A DNA stretch of 64,000 nucleotides from Aliidiomarina sedimenti (GTDB taxonomy: Bacteria > Pseudomonadota > Gammaproteobacteria > Enterobacterales > Alteromonadaceae): contig NZ_PIPN01000002.1 in NCBI RefSeq assembly GCF_003986955.1, forward strand, positions 310,001 through 374,000, given 5' to 3'. Positions 53,116 to 62,018 of the stretch are shown here, piece by piece. The notes under the pieces were generated by a model, which saw only the letters and a list, made by a program, of their open reading frames with translations, made no database searches and was not told the DNA's origin. Every line of letters starts with the position of its first letter. Position 1 is the first letter of the stretch. Both the position numbers and the translations under genes were made by a program.

Positions 53116-54433
53116 TCTCTGCTAATCCCTGATCAAGCTCGTCCCGGTTTAGCCAATGGCCTCGCACAAGGACGCCTTCAGGGTGACTGAGTGTAGATAG
53201 ATCCAGTAACGGATTATCCGCTAGCAGCAGCAAATCGGCCCGGTGGCCAGGCCGGATCTGACCAAAGGTATCCTTGTCCTGAAAATACTGCCCGACCGCG
53301 ACTGTGCCGGTACGCAGCACCTCATAGGGTGTCAGCCCTGCCGCTTCCATCATCGCCAGCTCATGCTTAAGCCCGAGCCCCGGCACACTGTATACCTGTG
53401 GCGCATCTGTCCCCATCAGAATTTCGACCCCTTCCTGATGCAGAATTTGTAATAATCGTTGTCGGTTTTGCTGGTGAACAACTGCATTTTCTCCGCTGTA
53501 ATACCGCGATTCAGCAGCATTATCCAGATACCGTTGCCACCCGTTTACAACCGACTGAGGCATGTAGCGAACTTCGTCATACTGGCTCAATTGTTCAGTA
53601 TCGGCGGCGCCAATCAGGGTTGCCCACAATGCCTGCGTCGGCACCACCCCGACACCGCTCTGCTTAGTAAGTTCGGCAAGCGAGCGCAGTTCTTCGTCGC
53701 TCGCTACCCGGTCAAGTGCATCAATAAATTCGAGATAGCCATCCAAATGGTCGATGGTGCGGATGCCCAGCTCCATGGCTCGATCCAGCGGCACTGACTG
53801 AGGAATATGACCAGCAAACGGCATCCCCTGTCGAGCTGCTTCTTCAGCAAGCGCGGTAAATTCTTCCAGTTCCAGGCCGGGATGCACTTTCAGTAAATCC
53901 CACCCTGCCTCACTATGCTGCTGCACCATTTGCCGCGCCTGTTCAGGCGACTGCACCGAGTTTCCGTTAAAACTTGGCCCCGCGAGATATAAGGTCGGTC
54001 CTAAACGGGTGCCGTTTGCCACCTCGTCTTTTAGTTGCAACTGATCATCATGTCCGAGCATGCCGCGGACTGTGGTGACCCCACCAGCGAGGTACAGGAA
54101 TAGCGTATCGTCAAGATAACGCTGAGGAAATTGCTCACTCTCCCGAGGCGGCACATGACCATGCATTTCACTTAAACCCGGCAGCAGGTAGCGCCCCTCT
54201 CCATCGATAAGAGTTGCATCGTGCAGCGGCTGAAAGTCGTCCATTGGCAGCACAGCGGTAATCCTGTCGTCGCTAATAACAACCGCATGATCCCTTAATA
54301 CCTGTTCCTCATCCATAGGTACCACATGGACGTTCGTAAACACGATATTCTGAGCATCGGCATGTGCCGCCACTACCAACAGGCAGGCCCCGCCGAAATA
54401 TGTAAATACTGTTCTAAGGGTCTGTTTCAACAT
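53090..54433 (-). CDS. Exported M38-like amidohydrolase
   Basis: 447 residues. Signal peptide through AAHADA (about residue 27). Metal ligands of the amidohydrolase TIM barrel: HGH in LSEMHGHVPP, Lys in LLKVHPGL, His in FAGHIPQS and IDHLDGY, and Asp in MGTDAPQVYS. The composite beta-sandwich follows (GHRADLLLLADNPLLD). Related enzymes cleave Xaa-Pro or acyl-amino-acid substrates; the substrate here is unknown. Overlaps ggt by 26 bp, so the two are coupled, possibly for stepwise dipeptide breakdown. Confidence 0.88.
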   Translation of the reverse strand: MLKQTLRTVFTYFGGACLLVVAAHADAQNIVFTNVHVVPMDEEQVLRDHAVVISDDRITAVLPMDDFQPLHDATLIDGEGRYLLPGLSEMHGHVPPRESEQFPQRYLDDTLFLYLAGGVTTVRGMLGHDDQLQLKDEVANGTRLGPTLYLAGPSFNGNSVQSPEQARQMVQQHSEAGWDLLKVHPGLELEEFTALAEEAARQGMPFAGHIPQSVPLDRAMELGIRTIDHLDGYLEFIDALDRVASDEELRSLAELTKQSGVGVVPTQALWATLIGAADTEQLSQYDEVRYMPQSVVNGWQRYLDNAAESRYYSGENAVVHQQNRQRLLQILHQEGVEILMGTDAPQVYSVPGLGLKHELAMMEAAGLTPYEVLRTGTVAVGQYFQDKDTFGQIRPGHRADLLLLADNPLLDLSTLSHPEGVLVRGHWLNRDELDQGLAEIEAAYQGD

Positions 54434-54490
54434 TATTATTTACCTTAAGTGACGGTTCACTGAACTGGCTTCAGTATAGCGCAAACGGCG

Positions 54491-55336
54491 CTATTTGCTG
54501 TCAGAAGGCGTCTGCTGTCTGGTCAGCATCCGCTCCATACGCTGCAACTGGGTTTGCATATCATCGACGCCCTGGCGTAACGCTTTGATGTCCGCCGCTT
54601 CGCCTTCACCCTGCTCAATGTCATGCGCAGCACTTTCCTTTTGCATCGTTTCCAGCACGATACCAATCATCATATTGAGGAAAATAAAAGCACTGAGAAA
54701 GATAAAGGAGACATAGTAAATCCAGGACCATGGGTGAACCTCCATCGTCTCGTACATGATCGCGGTCCAGCTTTCGAAGGTCGCAATACGAAATAAGGTA
54801 AGCACCGAAATTGCAATGTTTTCCCAGTAGAATGGGTTGATGTCATGAAACAGAAAACTACCGACGGCCCCGTAAATGTAGAAAATAATAAACATAAACA
54901 GGGCCACATACCCCATTCTTGGCAGGGCTTTTAGCAAGGCGTTCATCAGCATCCGCAGTTCCGGTACCATCGACACCAACCGCATCACCCGGAAAACACG
55001 AAGCAGGCGGGCAATGAGCACGGTTTCGCTGTTCTCAACCGGGATCAAACTGGCAACCACGATCACGAAATCAAAAATATTCCAGCCCGACCGGAAGAAG
55101 CTGCGCAAACGCGGTTCGCTGAGCATACGAATAATGATTTCGACCAGGAAAAACAGGGTCACCGCCCAGTCAAGAATATTCAGAATCGGCGTATAGCGAC
55201 TGGTCTCCTCATAAGTTTTCGCTCCGACCATCAGCGCCGATATCACGATGATGGAAATCACCACGGTTTCAAACATCTTGTTTGAGCGCAGGGTCAGAAA
55301 ACTCTGCTGCCAGTTTTGTAAGTCTTGCCTTTGCAT
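54491..55336 (-). CDS. Bacterial voltage-gated sodium channel (NaChBac/NavBac family)
   Basis: 281 residues, six transmembrane segments. S4 carries arginines every third position (R110, R113, R116, R119). The pore filter is TFESW (186-190), matching the TLESW filter of NaChBac-type sodium channels and not a K+ channel (no TVGYG). S6 is FIFLSAFIFLNMMIGIVLETM, and a C-terminal coiled coil (VDDMQTQLQRMERMLTR) gives tetramerisation. It admits Na+ on depolarisation, probably for pH or motility homeostasis in salty habitats. Located inside the cysE-ggt gene run, 13 bp after a degenerate hydrolase gene. Confidence 0.92.
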   Translation of the reverse strand: MQRQDLQNWQQSFLTLRSNKMFETVVISIIVISALMVGAKTYEETSRYTPILNILDWAVTLFFLVEIIIRMLSEPRLRSFFRSGWNIFDFVIVVASLIPVENSETVLIARLLRVFRVMRLVSMVPELRMLMNALLKALPRMGYVALFMFIIFYIYGAVGSFLFHDINPFYWENIAISVLTLFRIATFESWTAIMYETMEVHPWSWIYYVSFIFLSAFIFLNMMIGIVLETMQKESAAHDIEQGEGEAADIKALRQGVDDMQTQLQRMERMLTRQQTPSDSK

Positions 55337-55349
55337 CTTTGCCTACCTG

Positions 55350-57122
55350 CTACCAGGCCCAGGTTCGAAGTGCGAACCATCCTGAGGTTATAAACCAGAC
55401 AGCAAACGCGACCGCGATGACTGCACCAAGAAGATTTCTCCATTTCGCCCGGAGGTCCGGCTCACGGCGCCAGTAAAACAGGCTACTTAGCAGACCCGCC
55501 AGGGCGAACAATGGAAATAAGAACGTGAATATAAACAGCAACACACTACGCCAGTTGTCGGTGCTTGCCTGCTCCAGACTCAGACTGCCGGCAACAAATG
55601 CAGCCAACAGCAGACACCACGCCGCTGCCGTAGTGAGATGCCGGGAGGTTGGGTAGCGCAGGCTATTGCGACGGGCAAATGGGTGGCTTAACAGCACCAG
55701 CAAACCCAGTATGACCAACAACGGCGGCGCTAACGCATTGACCACCGGGGTTCGCTGACGCACCTCAGTATGGATTTGGATCCGTTGAGTGCCGTATTCG
55801 TCACTGAAAAGCACCCCAACTTCACTGCCATCTCCACGGTGCGCCAGACGACTACCATCAACGGAGCGCAGCGGCACCGTAGCCGACACCCAGGGTTTCA
55901 ATGTAAGGTTGGCGCCATCCCGACTGACATAGGCAAGGTCAAAAATAGAGTGCAAAGGCGCCAGAATGGCATGTTCCGGATTCTCTAACCGATACCACCC
56001 CTGCCAGCGCTGCTCCACACTGACGCCGCCCGGTACATTAACCACGCCCTGTTGCTCAACCAGCAAATGCTGCCACACCAGTTCGTCTAGGGCAGGCAGA
56101 AAGCTCTGATGATCGGTCGCAATGACATAGCCCAGGTCAAGCTCCGGGTTATAACGAAACTGCGTGCTGTACCCGGCAAGACTGCTTTGGCGTCCGCGCC
56201 AGAGACCAAATCTGGCTCGTGTGTCGAGGCCGACTGCGTAGCCGTATTCAAGCCCGGCGTCTGCAGCAGCCGTACTGCGCGGGCTTTCCATGGCGATAAT
56301 ACTGTCAGCGCGCAACACCGCAGACGCACTGCTTGCACCGCGGCTTAAGAAGAATCGTCCGAGTGTGACAAGATCATCACTGCGCAGCCACAGCCCGTCC
56401 GCTTCAGCGAAATAGCGAGCTACAAAGGGCACTTCTTCTGCCGGTAAACCATGTGACCCTGGGCGAACGTCGCCTGCGCCGGAACCTGGCTGAGCACTTT
56501 CAATCCCAAGCGGTTGCAACACCTCAGTCTCGATGACCTCCCACCACGACAGATCGTAGTGGCGCTCCAGCATCGCAGCCAACACTGCATAATTAAGGGT
56601 GCTGGGACTACTGGCGGAACCTGGTGCCCAGCGCACCTTTAACGCAGCTTGTTCCTGCGCCAGGCGCTGCATCAATGGCGGTTGTTCTGTACCGCTTTGC
56701 AGATGACTTTTAAACCGGCGCTGATCAAACCCGCTGGAATGCTCCAGCAAATGAATAATCAAAACAGGTGCCTGCTCCTGATATGGGTTCTCGACCGCCA
56801 GTTCAGGCAAACGCTGATCGATCCGGTCAAACAGGCTCCATTGCCCCTGTTCGACCAGTCGCATCACCGCCAACGCGGTCAGTGTTTCAGTCACCTGGCC
56901 AACAAAATACAGGCGGTTCTCATCACTTTGCCCCACAGAGTGGCGCCAGCGAGCACCCTGACCATCAAAGATAATCACCTCGGCCTGGCCAATACTAAGC
57001 CGTTCTGCCCGTTCCTGCAGCGCAGCAGCTAACGCCGCATTCGTTGTTTCATCAGTATCAGCCACCGCACTAACGCTCACCAGCGTCAGTAGAACGGTCA
57101 GCCATAGGCTGAAGCGTCTCAT
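55350..57122 (-). CDS. Degenerate beta-lactamase-fold protein with C-terminal membrane domain
   Basis: 590 residues: a signal peptide (ends SAVADTDE), a penicillin-binding/beta-lactamase-like domain (about 30-370), and three or four transmembrane helices at the C-terminus (about 455-585). It aligns to serine hydrolases by context, but the catalytic residues are gone: the SxxK position reads Q76-V-T-E79, the YSN position reads PST (SSPSTLNYAVL), and the HGG position reads RGRQ before SSLAGYSTQF. The reading frame is clean, so it is not a pseudogene by frameshift. Probably a non-catalytic binding or regulatory protein. Its ATG directly abuts the cysK stop (TAAATG). Confidence 0.8.
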   Translation of the reverse strand: MRRFSLWLTVLLTLVSVSAVADTDETTNAALAAALQERAERLSIGQAEVIIFDGQGARWRHSVGQSDENRLYFVGQVTETLTALAVMRLVEQGQWSLFDRIDQRLPELAVENPYQEQAPVLIIHLLEHSSGFDQRRFKSHLQSGTEQPPLMQRLAQEQAALKVRWAPGSASSPSTLNYAVLAAMLERHYDLSWWEVIETEVLQPLGIESAQPGSGAGDVRPGSHGLPAEEVPFVARYFAEADGLWLRSDDLVTLGRFFLSRGASSASAVLRADSIIAMESPRSTAAADAGLEYGYAVGLDTRARFGLWRGRQSSLAGYSTQFRYNPELDLGYVIATDHQSFLPALDELVWQHLLVEQQGVVNVPGGVSVEQRWQGWYRLENPEHAILAPLHSIFDLAYVSRDGANLTLKPWVSATVPLRSVDGSRLAHRGDGSEVGVLFSDEYGTQRIQIHTEVRQRTPVVNALAPPLLVILGLLVLLSHPFARRNSLRYPTSRHLTTAAAWCLLLAAFVAGSLSLEQASTDNWRSVLLFIFTFLFPLFALAGLLSSLFYWRREPDLRAKWRNLLGAVIAVAFAVWFITSGWFALRTWAW

Positions 57123-58100
57123 TTAGGGTTCAAGCTCCTGGCTGGTAAATACATCTTTGAACAGCGGCGTGCTTAAATAACGTTCTGCCGAACTTGGTAA
57201 TATGACCACAATGCTTTTTCCATCATTCTCTGCCTGCTCAGCCAGACGTACGGCCGCAACCACCGCAGCGCCGGACGAAATGCCCGCAAGAATACCTTCT
57301 TCGCGCATCAACCGGTGCGCCATTGCCATCGCCTCGTCGTTACTGACCCGCTCAACACCATCAACTAAGGCCAGATCTAAGTTCGCTGGTATAAAGCCAG
57401 CCCCAATGCCCTGTATTTTGTGGGGGGCAGGGGTGAGTTCTTCCCCCTTCAGCGCCTGTCCAATAATCGGCGAATCTTCCGGCTCAACCGCAACCGCCTG
57501 CATAGCGCAGCCTTTGTCTTTAAAGTAACGAGCCACGCCGCTAATAGTGCCACCGGTCCCAACACCAGCCACAAAAATGTCCGGTGCTCCACCCAGTGCC
57601 TCTTCGATTTCGGGCGCGGTGGTCTGAAAATGGATGGCAGGGTTCGCCGGGTTCTCAAATTGCTTCAGTTGGACGTAGGTCTCTGGCTCTGCCTGTTCCA
57701 GTCGTTCCGCTTCGGCGACCGCCCCTTTCATGCCCAGTTCGGGTGGGGTCAGAATCAGGGTGGCACCCAGTGCTTTCAACAGTTTACGTCGCTCAAGGCT
57801 CATTGACGCAGGCATCGTTAACACCAACGGGTAGCCGCGCGCAGCGGCTACAAATGCCAGCGCAATCCCTGTGTTACCTGAGGTCGCTTCGATGATTTTT
57901 TTGCCTGCTGTTAACAGGCCCGCTTCTTCCGCCGCCCAAATCATACTCGCACCGATGCGGCACTTGACGCTATTAGACGGGTTACGACTTTCCATTTTCA
58001 CCAGCACGTTGGAGCTGGTTATGCGGTTCAGGCGCACCAACGGTGTGCGTCCAATGCTGCTGGCGTTGTCATCAAATACTTGCATGCTGGATTCAGCCAT
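57123..58100 (-). CDS. cysK: Cysteine synthase A (O-acetylserine sulfhydrylase)
   Basis: 325 residues. PLP enzyme converting O-acetylserine and sulfide to cysteine. PLP lysine K46 in [11 protein letters not shown], the substrate loop TSGNTG (73-78), the phosphate-binding GTGGTISG, and [10 protein letters not shown] are all intact. The SVKCRIGA motif points to CysK rather than CysM. Encoded 39 bp after cysE; the two proteins normally form a regulatory complex through the CysE C-terminus, which here ends in DPSI. The next gene starts immediately at its stop codon. Confidence 0.95.
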   Translation of the reverse strand: MAESSMQVFDDNASSIGRTPLVRLNRITSSNVLVKMESRNPSNSVKCRIGASMIWAAEEAGLLTAGKKIIEATSGNTGIALAFVAAARGYPLVLTMPASMSLERRKLLKALGATLILTPPELGMKGAVAEAERLEQAEPETYVQLKQFENPANPAIHFQTTAPEIEEALGGAPDIFVAGVGTGGTISGVARYFKDKGCAMQAVAVEPEDSPIIGQALKGEELTPAPHKIQGIGAGFIPANLDLALVDGVERVSNDEAMAMAHRLMREEGILAGISSGAAVVAAVRLAEQAENDGKSIVVILPSSAERYLSTPLFKDVFTSQELEP

Positions 58101-58139
58101 GGTCCTTCCTTAAGTTAACTACGACCGGGCACTTGCCGG

Positions 58140-58949
58140 TTAGATACTGGGGTCAAAGCGGTCTAATGCGTCTTTGCGACTTTCCGCCGCGCGCTTTTCT
58201 GCTTCCCTGAAATCTTCATCATCCATTTCAATGCGTGGTAAGTCCCCACACACATCACCGCCGAGTTTGTTTACCGAGCTACACAGCTCGCTGACCCGCT
58301 CGTCCAGCAAATTGACATGGTCGAGCATATTGCCGATCGCCATTGCCACCGGATCAGGGTTATCTTCTGACACAGCGTACGCATCAAACCCATATTTCTT
58401 TGCCATCGCGGCCCGCTTTCCGTCGGTAGGAATATCTTTCGGCGCCACAACTCGCCCCGGAATACCGACCATGGTTGCCCCCGCAGGAACATCTTTCACC
58501 ACCACCGCATTCGAACCGATACGTGCATTGTCGCCGACATAGAGTGGCCCCAGCACTTTAGCACCAGCACCAATAACCACGCCATTGCCCAGGGTTGGAT
58601 GGCGCTTTCCCGCGGTCCAGCTGGTGCCACCTAAGGTAACACCATGATAAAGGGTGCAGTCATCGCCAATTTCAGCGGTTTCCCCAATAACCACGCCCAT
58701 TCCGTGGTCAATAAAAAAACGGCGACCGATTCTTGCCCCCGGGTGTATTTCTACCCCGGTAAACCAGCGCGCCAGTGTCGATAGAAAACGCGCGAGCCAG
58801 CGCAGCTTCAGCAGCCATAAGCGATGACTAAGCCGGTGCCACCAGATTGCATGAAGCCCGGGGTAGTTGGTCAGCACTTCGAAGAAATGGCGCGCTGCAG
58901 GGTCTCTTGCATAAACGCTGGCAATGTCTTCTCGTAAGCCTTTAAACAT
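58140..58949 (-). CDS. cysE: Serine O-acetyltransferase
   Basis: 269 residues. Makes O-acetylserine from serine and acetyl-CoA, the committed step of cysteine synthesis. An N-terminal helical domain is followed by the left-handed parallel beta-helix hexapeptide region ([66 protein letters not shown]). The C-terminal Ile (DPSI) is the residue that docks into CysK. A longer linker of about 40 acidic residues precedes it. First gene of the run ending in ggt. Confidence 0.94.
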   Translation of the reverse strand: MFKGLREDIASVYARDPAARHFFEVLTNYPGLHAIWWHRLSHRLWLLKLRWLARFLSTLARWFTGVEIHPGARIGRRFFIDHGMGVVIGETAEIGDDCTLYHGVTLGGTSWTAGKRHPTLGNGVVIGAGAKVLGPLYVGDNARIGSNAVVVKDVPAGATMVGIPGRVVAPKDIPTDGKRAAMAKKYGFDAYAVSEDNPDPVAMAIGNMLDHVNLLDERVSELCSSVNKLGGDVCGDLPRIEMDDEDFREAEKRAAESRKDALDRFDPSI

Positions 58950-58991
58950 GTCGCTGGTCCTAATTCAGGTGTGGGGCTTTGCCGCAGTATA

Positions 58992-59003
58992 ACGTGAGCA
59001 CGT
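58992..59003. promoter_or_regulatory. Short palindrome in the cysE/amidohydrolase gap
   Basis: ACGTG-AG-CACGT, perfect 5-bp arms, 43 bp before cysE and 78 bp before the divergent amidohydrolase. Possible operator; no known factor can be named. Confidence 0.3.
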
Positions 59004-59080
59004 CGATTCGGTGAAGCGTACATCTATGAACTCTGTTATGTTGGGGTGCAAATTAAAAAAACAATAGTGAGGAGTGCCCA

Positions 59081-60373
59081 ATGAAAGCAATCTTAGCCAC
59101 GCTCGGCGTTACTGCCAGTCTTGCTTTTTCCAGCCAGCTGCAGGCTGCGACCTATATTCATGCAGGAACCCTGATCGACGGAACCGATAACGACCCTCGC
59201 AGTGAAGTGACCATTGTTGTTGAGGATGGTCGCTTTGCTCGTGTAGAGTCTGGTTTTCAACAGCCATCCGACGATGACACTCTGATTGATTTACGCCAGT
59301 CCACCGTCATGCCCGGCTTTATTGACAGCCACACCCACCTGTCCAGTCAGCTGAGCCAGGGGTCGTATATGAACCGGTTCACCGACAACCCGGCGACCAC
59401 GGCGGTGCGCGCGGCACATTATGCCCGACTGACCCTTCACGCCGGCTTTACCACGGTGCGCGAACTTGGTGACAGTGATCACGTTTCCGTCGCCCTGCGC
59501 AACGGCATCAGCCAGGGGCTTATCGAAGGCCCACGCATTTTCGCAGCTGGCAAGTCACTCGCCACCACCGGCGGTCATGCGGACCCAACGAATAATACAC
59601 GTGACAGCTTAATTGGCGATGCCCCGACGCCCGCTGATGGCGTGGTCAACGGCCCTATCGAAGCGCGCCAGGCAGTGCGTAAACGTTACCAGGACGGTGC
59701 TGATCTGATCAAACTGACCGCCACCGGCGGCGTTCTCAGCATGGCCTCAAGTGGTGACAATCCTCAGTTCATGATGGATGAACTGGAATCTATTGTCACC
59801 ACCGCCCAGGATTACGGCATGACGGTTGCTGTTCACGCTCACGGACGCGAGGGGATGCTGCGCGCCGTTCGCGCCGGGGTGGATTCAATCGAACACGGCA
59901 CCTACATGGATGAAGAGGTAATGGCAGCCATGCGCGAGCACGGCACTTACTACGTGCCCACTATTACCGCAGGTAAGTCAGTTGCCGAACGAGCTGAGAT
60001 AGATGGCTTTTTTCCAGAGATGGTGCGCCCTAAAGCACGCGCGATAGGCCCGTTAATTCAGCAAACATTCGCCGATGCCTATAATGCGGGCGTGAACATT
60101 GCATTCGGTACCGACGCAGGGGTATTTGACCATGGCGAAAATTACCGTGAATTCGGTTACATGGTTGAAGCTGGTATGCCTGCCATGGAAGCCATTCGCA
60201 GCGCGACCTATCATGCGGCAATGCTGCTTAAGCAAGACGATGAACTGGGTACTGTTGAAGCTGGCAAACTGGCCGATCTGGTCGCTGTCGAAGGCGACCC
60301 TCTGGCCGATATCAGCATTCTAAGTGATATTCACTTTGTGATGCGTGACGGCCAGGTCTTTAAGCAGAACTAA
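59081..60373 (+). CDS. Exported amidohydrolase, Xaa-Pro dipeptidase-like (M38 family)
   Basis: 430 residues. Signal peptide cleaved after LQAA (about residue 22). Metal and catalytic residues: HTH in [11 protein letters not shown], Lys in [10 protein letters not shown], His in AVHAHGRE and SIEHGTYMD, and Asp in [11 protein letters not shown]. The closest described groups cleave Xaa-Pro, Xaa-Arg or acyl-amino acids. GTGAGGAG precedes the ATG. It is divergent from cysE and is the second exported amidohydrolase in the window, only distantly similar to the one at 53090. Confidence 0.9.
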   Translation: MKAILATLGVTASLAFSSQLQAATYIHAGTLIDGTDNDPRSEVTIVVEDGRFARVESGFQQPSDDDTLIDLRQSTVMPGFIDSHTHLSSQLSQGSYMNRFTDNPATTAVRAAHYARLTLHAGFTTVRELGDSDHVSVALRNGISQGLIEGPRIFAAGKSLATTGGHADPTNNTRDSLIGDAPTPADGVVNGPIEARQAVRKRYQDGADLIKLTATGGVLSMASSGDNPQFMMDELESIVTTAQDYGMTVAVHAHGREGMLRAVRAGVDSIEHGTYMDEEVMAAMREHGTYYVPTITAGKSVAERAEIDGFFPEMVRPKARAIGPLIQQTFADAYNAGVNIAFGTDAGVFDHGENYREFGYMVEAGMPAMEAIRSATYHAAMLLKQDDELGTVEAGKLADLVAVEGDPLADISILSDIHFVMRDGQVFKQN

Positions 60374-60386
60374 AACCCATTTACCG

Positions 60387-60839
60387 TTAAGCGCGCTGTC
60401 GGCGAACCCACACCAGCAGCGCGCTGATATCTTTTTGAATCGGCTCTGCCAACTCCACCTCATACCCTTCCCGTTCCCGGTCCATTTCACGAATATCCTT
60501 TTTCGGATGCTGCTTGCGCGCTTCGTGGGTTGGCATATGTTTAATCCGGTGATACATATCATGGATTGCAGGGTAGTCCTGCTCATAGGTTTTGTCGCCC
60601 GGCAACGCGAGATGGTCAAGTAACACCGTAAGCCGCAGCGACCCCTCGGATAGCGGGCATTGTTCCTGCTGCATCGCCAATGCAATCGTTTCGATGCTCT
60701 CAAAGAGATTACTATTGCGTTTGCCGATGGCCGTATCCCGGATCTGCCGTTGGCGCCGTAATTGTGCTAACAGCGAACCTGCGTAGTACGCCAGTGCCGC
60801 AATAATAATACTACCTACAATCAATGCTAACCAAACCAT
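60387..60839 (-). CDS. DUF2489 protein
   Basis: 150 residues: an N-terminal membrane helix (about 3-22) then a basic cytoplasmic helical domain with IHDMYHRIKHMPTHEARKQ, the DUF2489 motif. Found beside yihI in many gammaproteobacteria, as here (12 bp). Function unknown. Convergent with the amidohydrolase, 13 bp apart. Confidence 0.85.
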   Translation of the reverse strand: MVWLALIVGSIIIAALAYYAGSLLAQLRRQRQIRDTAIGKRNSNLFESIETIALAMQQEQCPLSEGSLRLTVLLDHLALPGDKTYEQDYPAIHDMYHRIKHMPTHEARKQHPKKDIREMDREREGYEVELAEPIQKDISALLVWVRRQRA

Positions 60840-60851
60840 TGCTTTCTCCTG

Positions 60852-61367
60852 TTACACCCAGTCTTTCGGGTTTTCAAAACGTTGCCACGGCTCTAAATCA
60901 TCGTCACTGTCGTCATCGTCGTCCTCGAGGTCGATCCCCAGTTTCTCCGCAAGAGCCCGGTAGCGGGTTAACTGGCGGTCCACCCATTGCTGGTCCTCAG
61001 CACTCAACGCTTTGCCATCATCCAGCCTGGCTAACAGTGTCTGTAACCGTTCGTTCTCTTCCAGCGCGGCAAACTCCTGCTCAGGCGACAGCGGTTCAGC
61101 AGTTGCTTTTTTCGCTGTGACTGGCGCTGGTGACGGCGCATTCAATGGGATCTTACGTTTACTTCCTACTCTCGGATCGTTCTGACGTGACTCGCCAGTG
61201 GCAACGGGTGATTTCGCGGCGCCTTCGGCGTGCCGGTTGCCGGCGGGCTTACCTTTACTGCGCTGCGGCTTTTTGCTGTTGTCGGTGGCACCATGTTCAC
61301 GTAAATTTTTGGGCTGAGACTTCACGCCCAGCGGACCTTGTTTGCGTGTTTTTTTGCGGCGGGTCAT
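60852..61367 (-). CDS. yihI: Der GTPase-activating protein YihI
   Basis: 171 residues. Very basic N-terminal half (MTRRKKTRKQG, RSKGKPAGNR) and an acidic C-terminal half (LSPEQEFAALEENERLQTLL, EDDDDDSDDD). This is the layout of YihI, which stimulates the GTPase Der and so modulates 50S ribosomal subunit assembly. Starts at ATG 61367; co-transcribed with the DUF2489 gene. No promoter could be singled out in the upstream gap. Confidence 0.9.
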   Translation of the reverse strand: MTRRKKTRKQGPLGVKSQPKNLREHGATDNSKKPQRSKGKPAGNRHAEGAAKSPVATGESRQNDPRVGSKRKIPLNAPSPAPVTAKKATAEPLSPEQEFAALEENERLQTLLARLDDGKALSAEDQQWVDRQLTRYRALAEKLGIDLEDDDDDSDDDLEPWQRFENPKDWV

Positions 61368-61445
61368 TATCCGTACCTCACTATAACTATCTTGCTATAT
61401 GGTAACGCATAAGGACATTCAGAGCAGTGAATTTGCGCAGAGAAA

Positions 61446-61700
61446 ATAAAAAAGGCGATGAAATTGCTTTCATCGCCTTACTTGAACCCAATGCACCCTA
61501 AGGTGTTTCGAGAACTGTTGTCGCTACTTTCGTAGTTATTATTGTTATTACGTCTTGTAAGCTTTTAGCCATTATTATTGTCGATGCGCGACAGTAACTG
61601 CTGTGCATCCCTTTGTTGGCACGTCGACCACATCCCATGGTTAACTTATATGTCGCCTCCTGGCGTTATTATTCTTCCTTGTTTAATCTGCGCGCTTTTT
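61446..61700 (-). ncRNA. Candidate small RNA or tiny-ORF transcript upstream of the orphan terminator
   Basis: The gap 61368-62018 has no ordinary gene. The minus-strand terminator at 61452-61479 implies a transcript starting in the AT-rich stretch near 61700. It would be about 250 nt with four GGA-type motifs in its first 90 nt and one hairpin (TGTCG/CGACA at 61580-61600). A 24-codon minus-strand frame (MAKSLQDVITIITTK start) ends shortly before the terminator but lacks a ribosome-binding site. An alternative is a 38-codon plus-strand hydrophobic frame at 61650-61766. From 61767 to 62018 I see only promoter-like elements (TATAAA at 61920) for the next gene. Confidence 0.3.
61452..61479 (-). 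terminator. Strong rho-independent terminator on the minus strand without an assigned gene
   Basis: AAGGCGATGAAA (61452-61463) / TTTCATCGCCTT (61468-61479), perfect 12-bp arms, loop TTGC. The A-run at 61446-61453 becomes a T-run (CGCCTTTTTTATTTT) on the minus strand, so it ends transcripts coming from the right. The nearest gene on that side, at 62019, is on the plus strand. Confidence 0.85.
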
Positions 61701-62018
61701 ACTGCACTTTTTATAATTATTATTTTTATAGCTTTTAGTATTTTTGTTATTGGTGCTGCTACTTGAAAAAGACAAACCAACAAATGATTAACCTTTCATC
61801 TGGCCAGCACGCTTTATGGAGTCCTAGGTTACGGTTTTTGAGCAGAGTATCAACAACTTTATTGCTATAAAAAACGCGTTTCTTATTACCGTTCGTTAAA
61901 TTTGTGTAAAGACCAGCGGTATAAAACTGTTCTCAGGGTCGCAACCGGACGCTAATTAAGCGTACAATCAATGTCTTGATAGTATGACGTTGCGATTAAC
62001 CCGTTTAAAGGAGTCACC

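Noticed and set aside
61446-61700. Candidate RNA as a CsrB/RsmY-type regulator
   Set aside because: Only four GGA-type motifs, clustered at one end and not clearly in hairpin loops; too few for a confident call.
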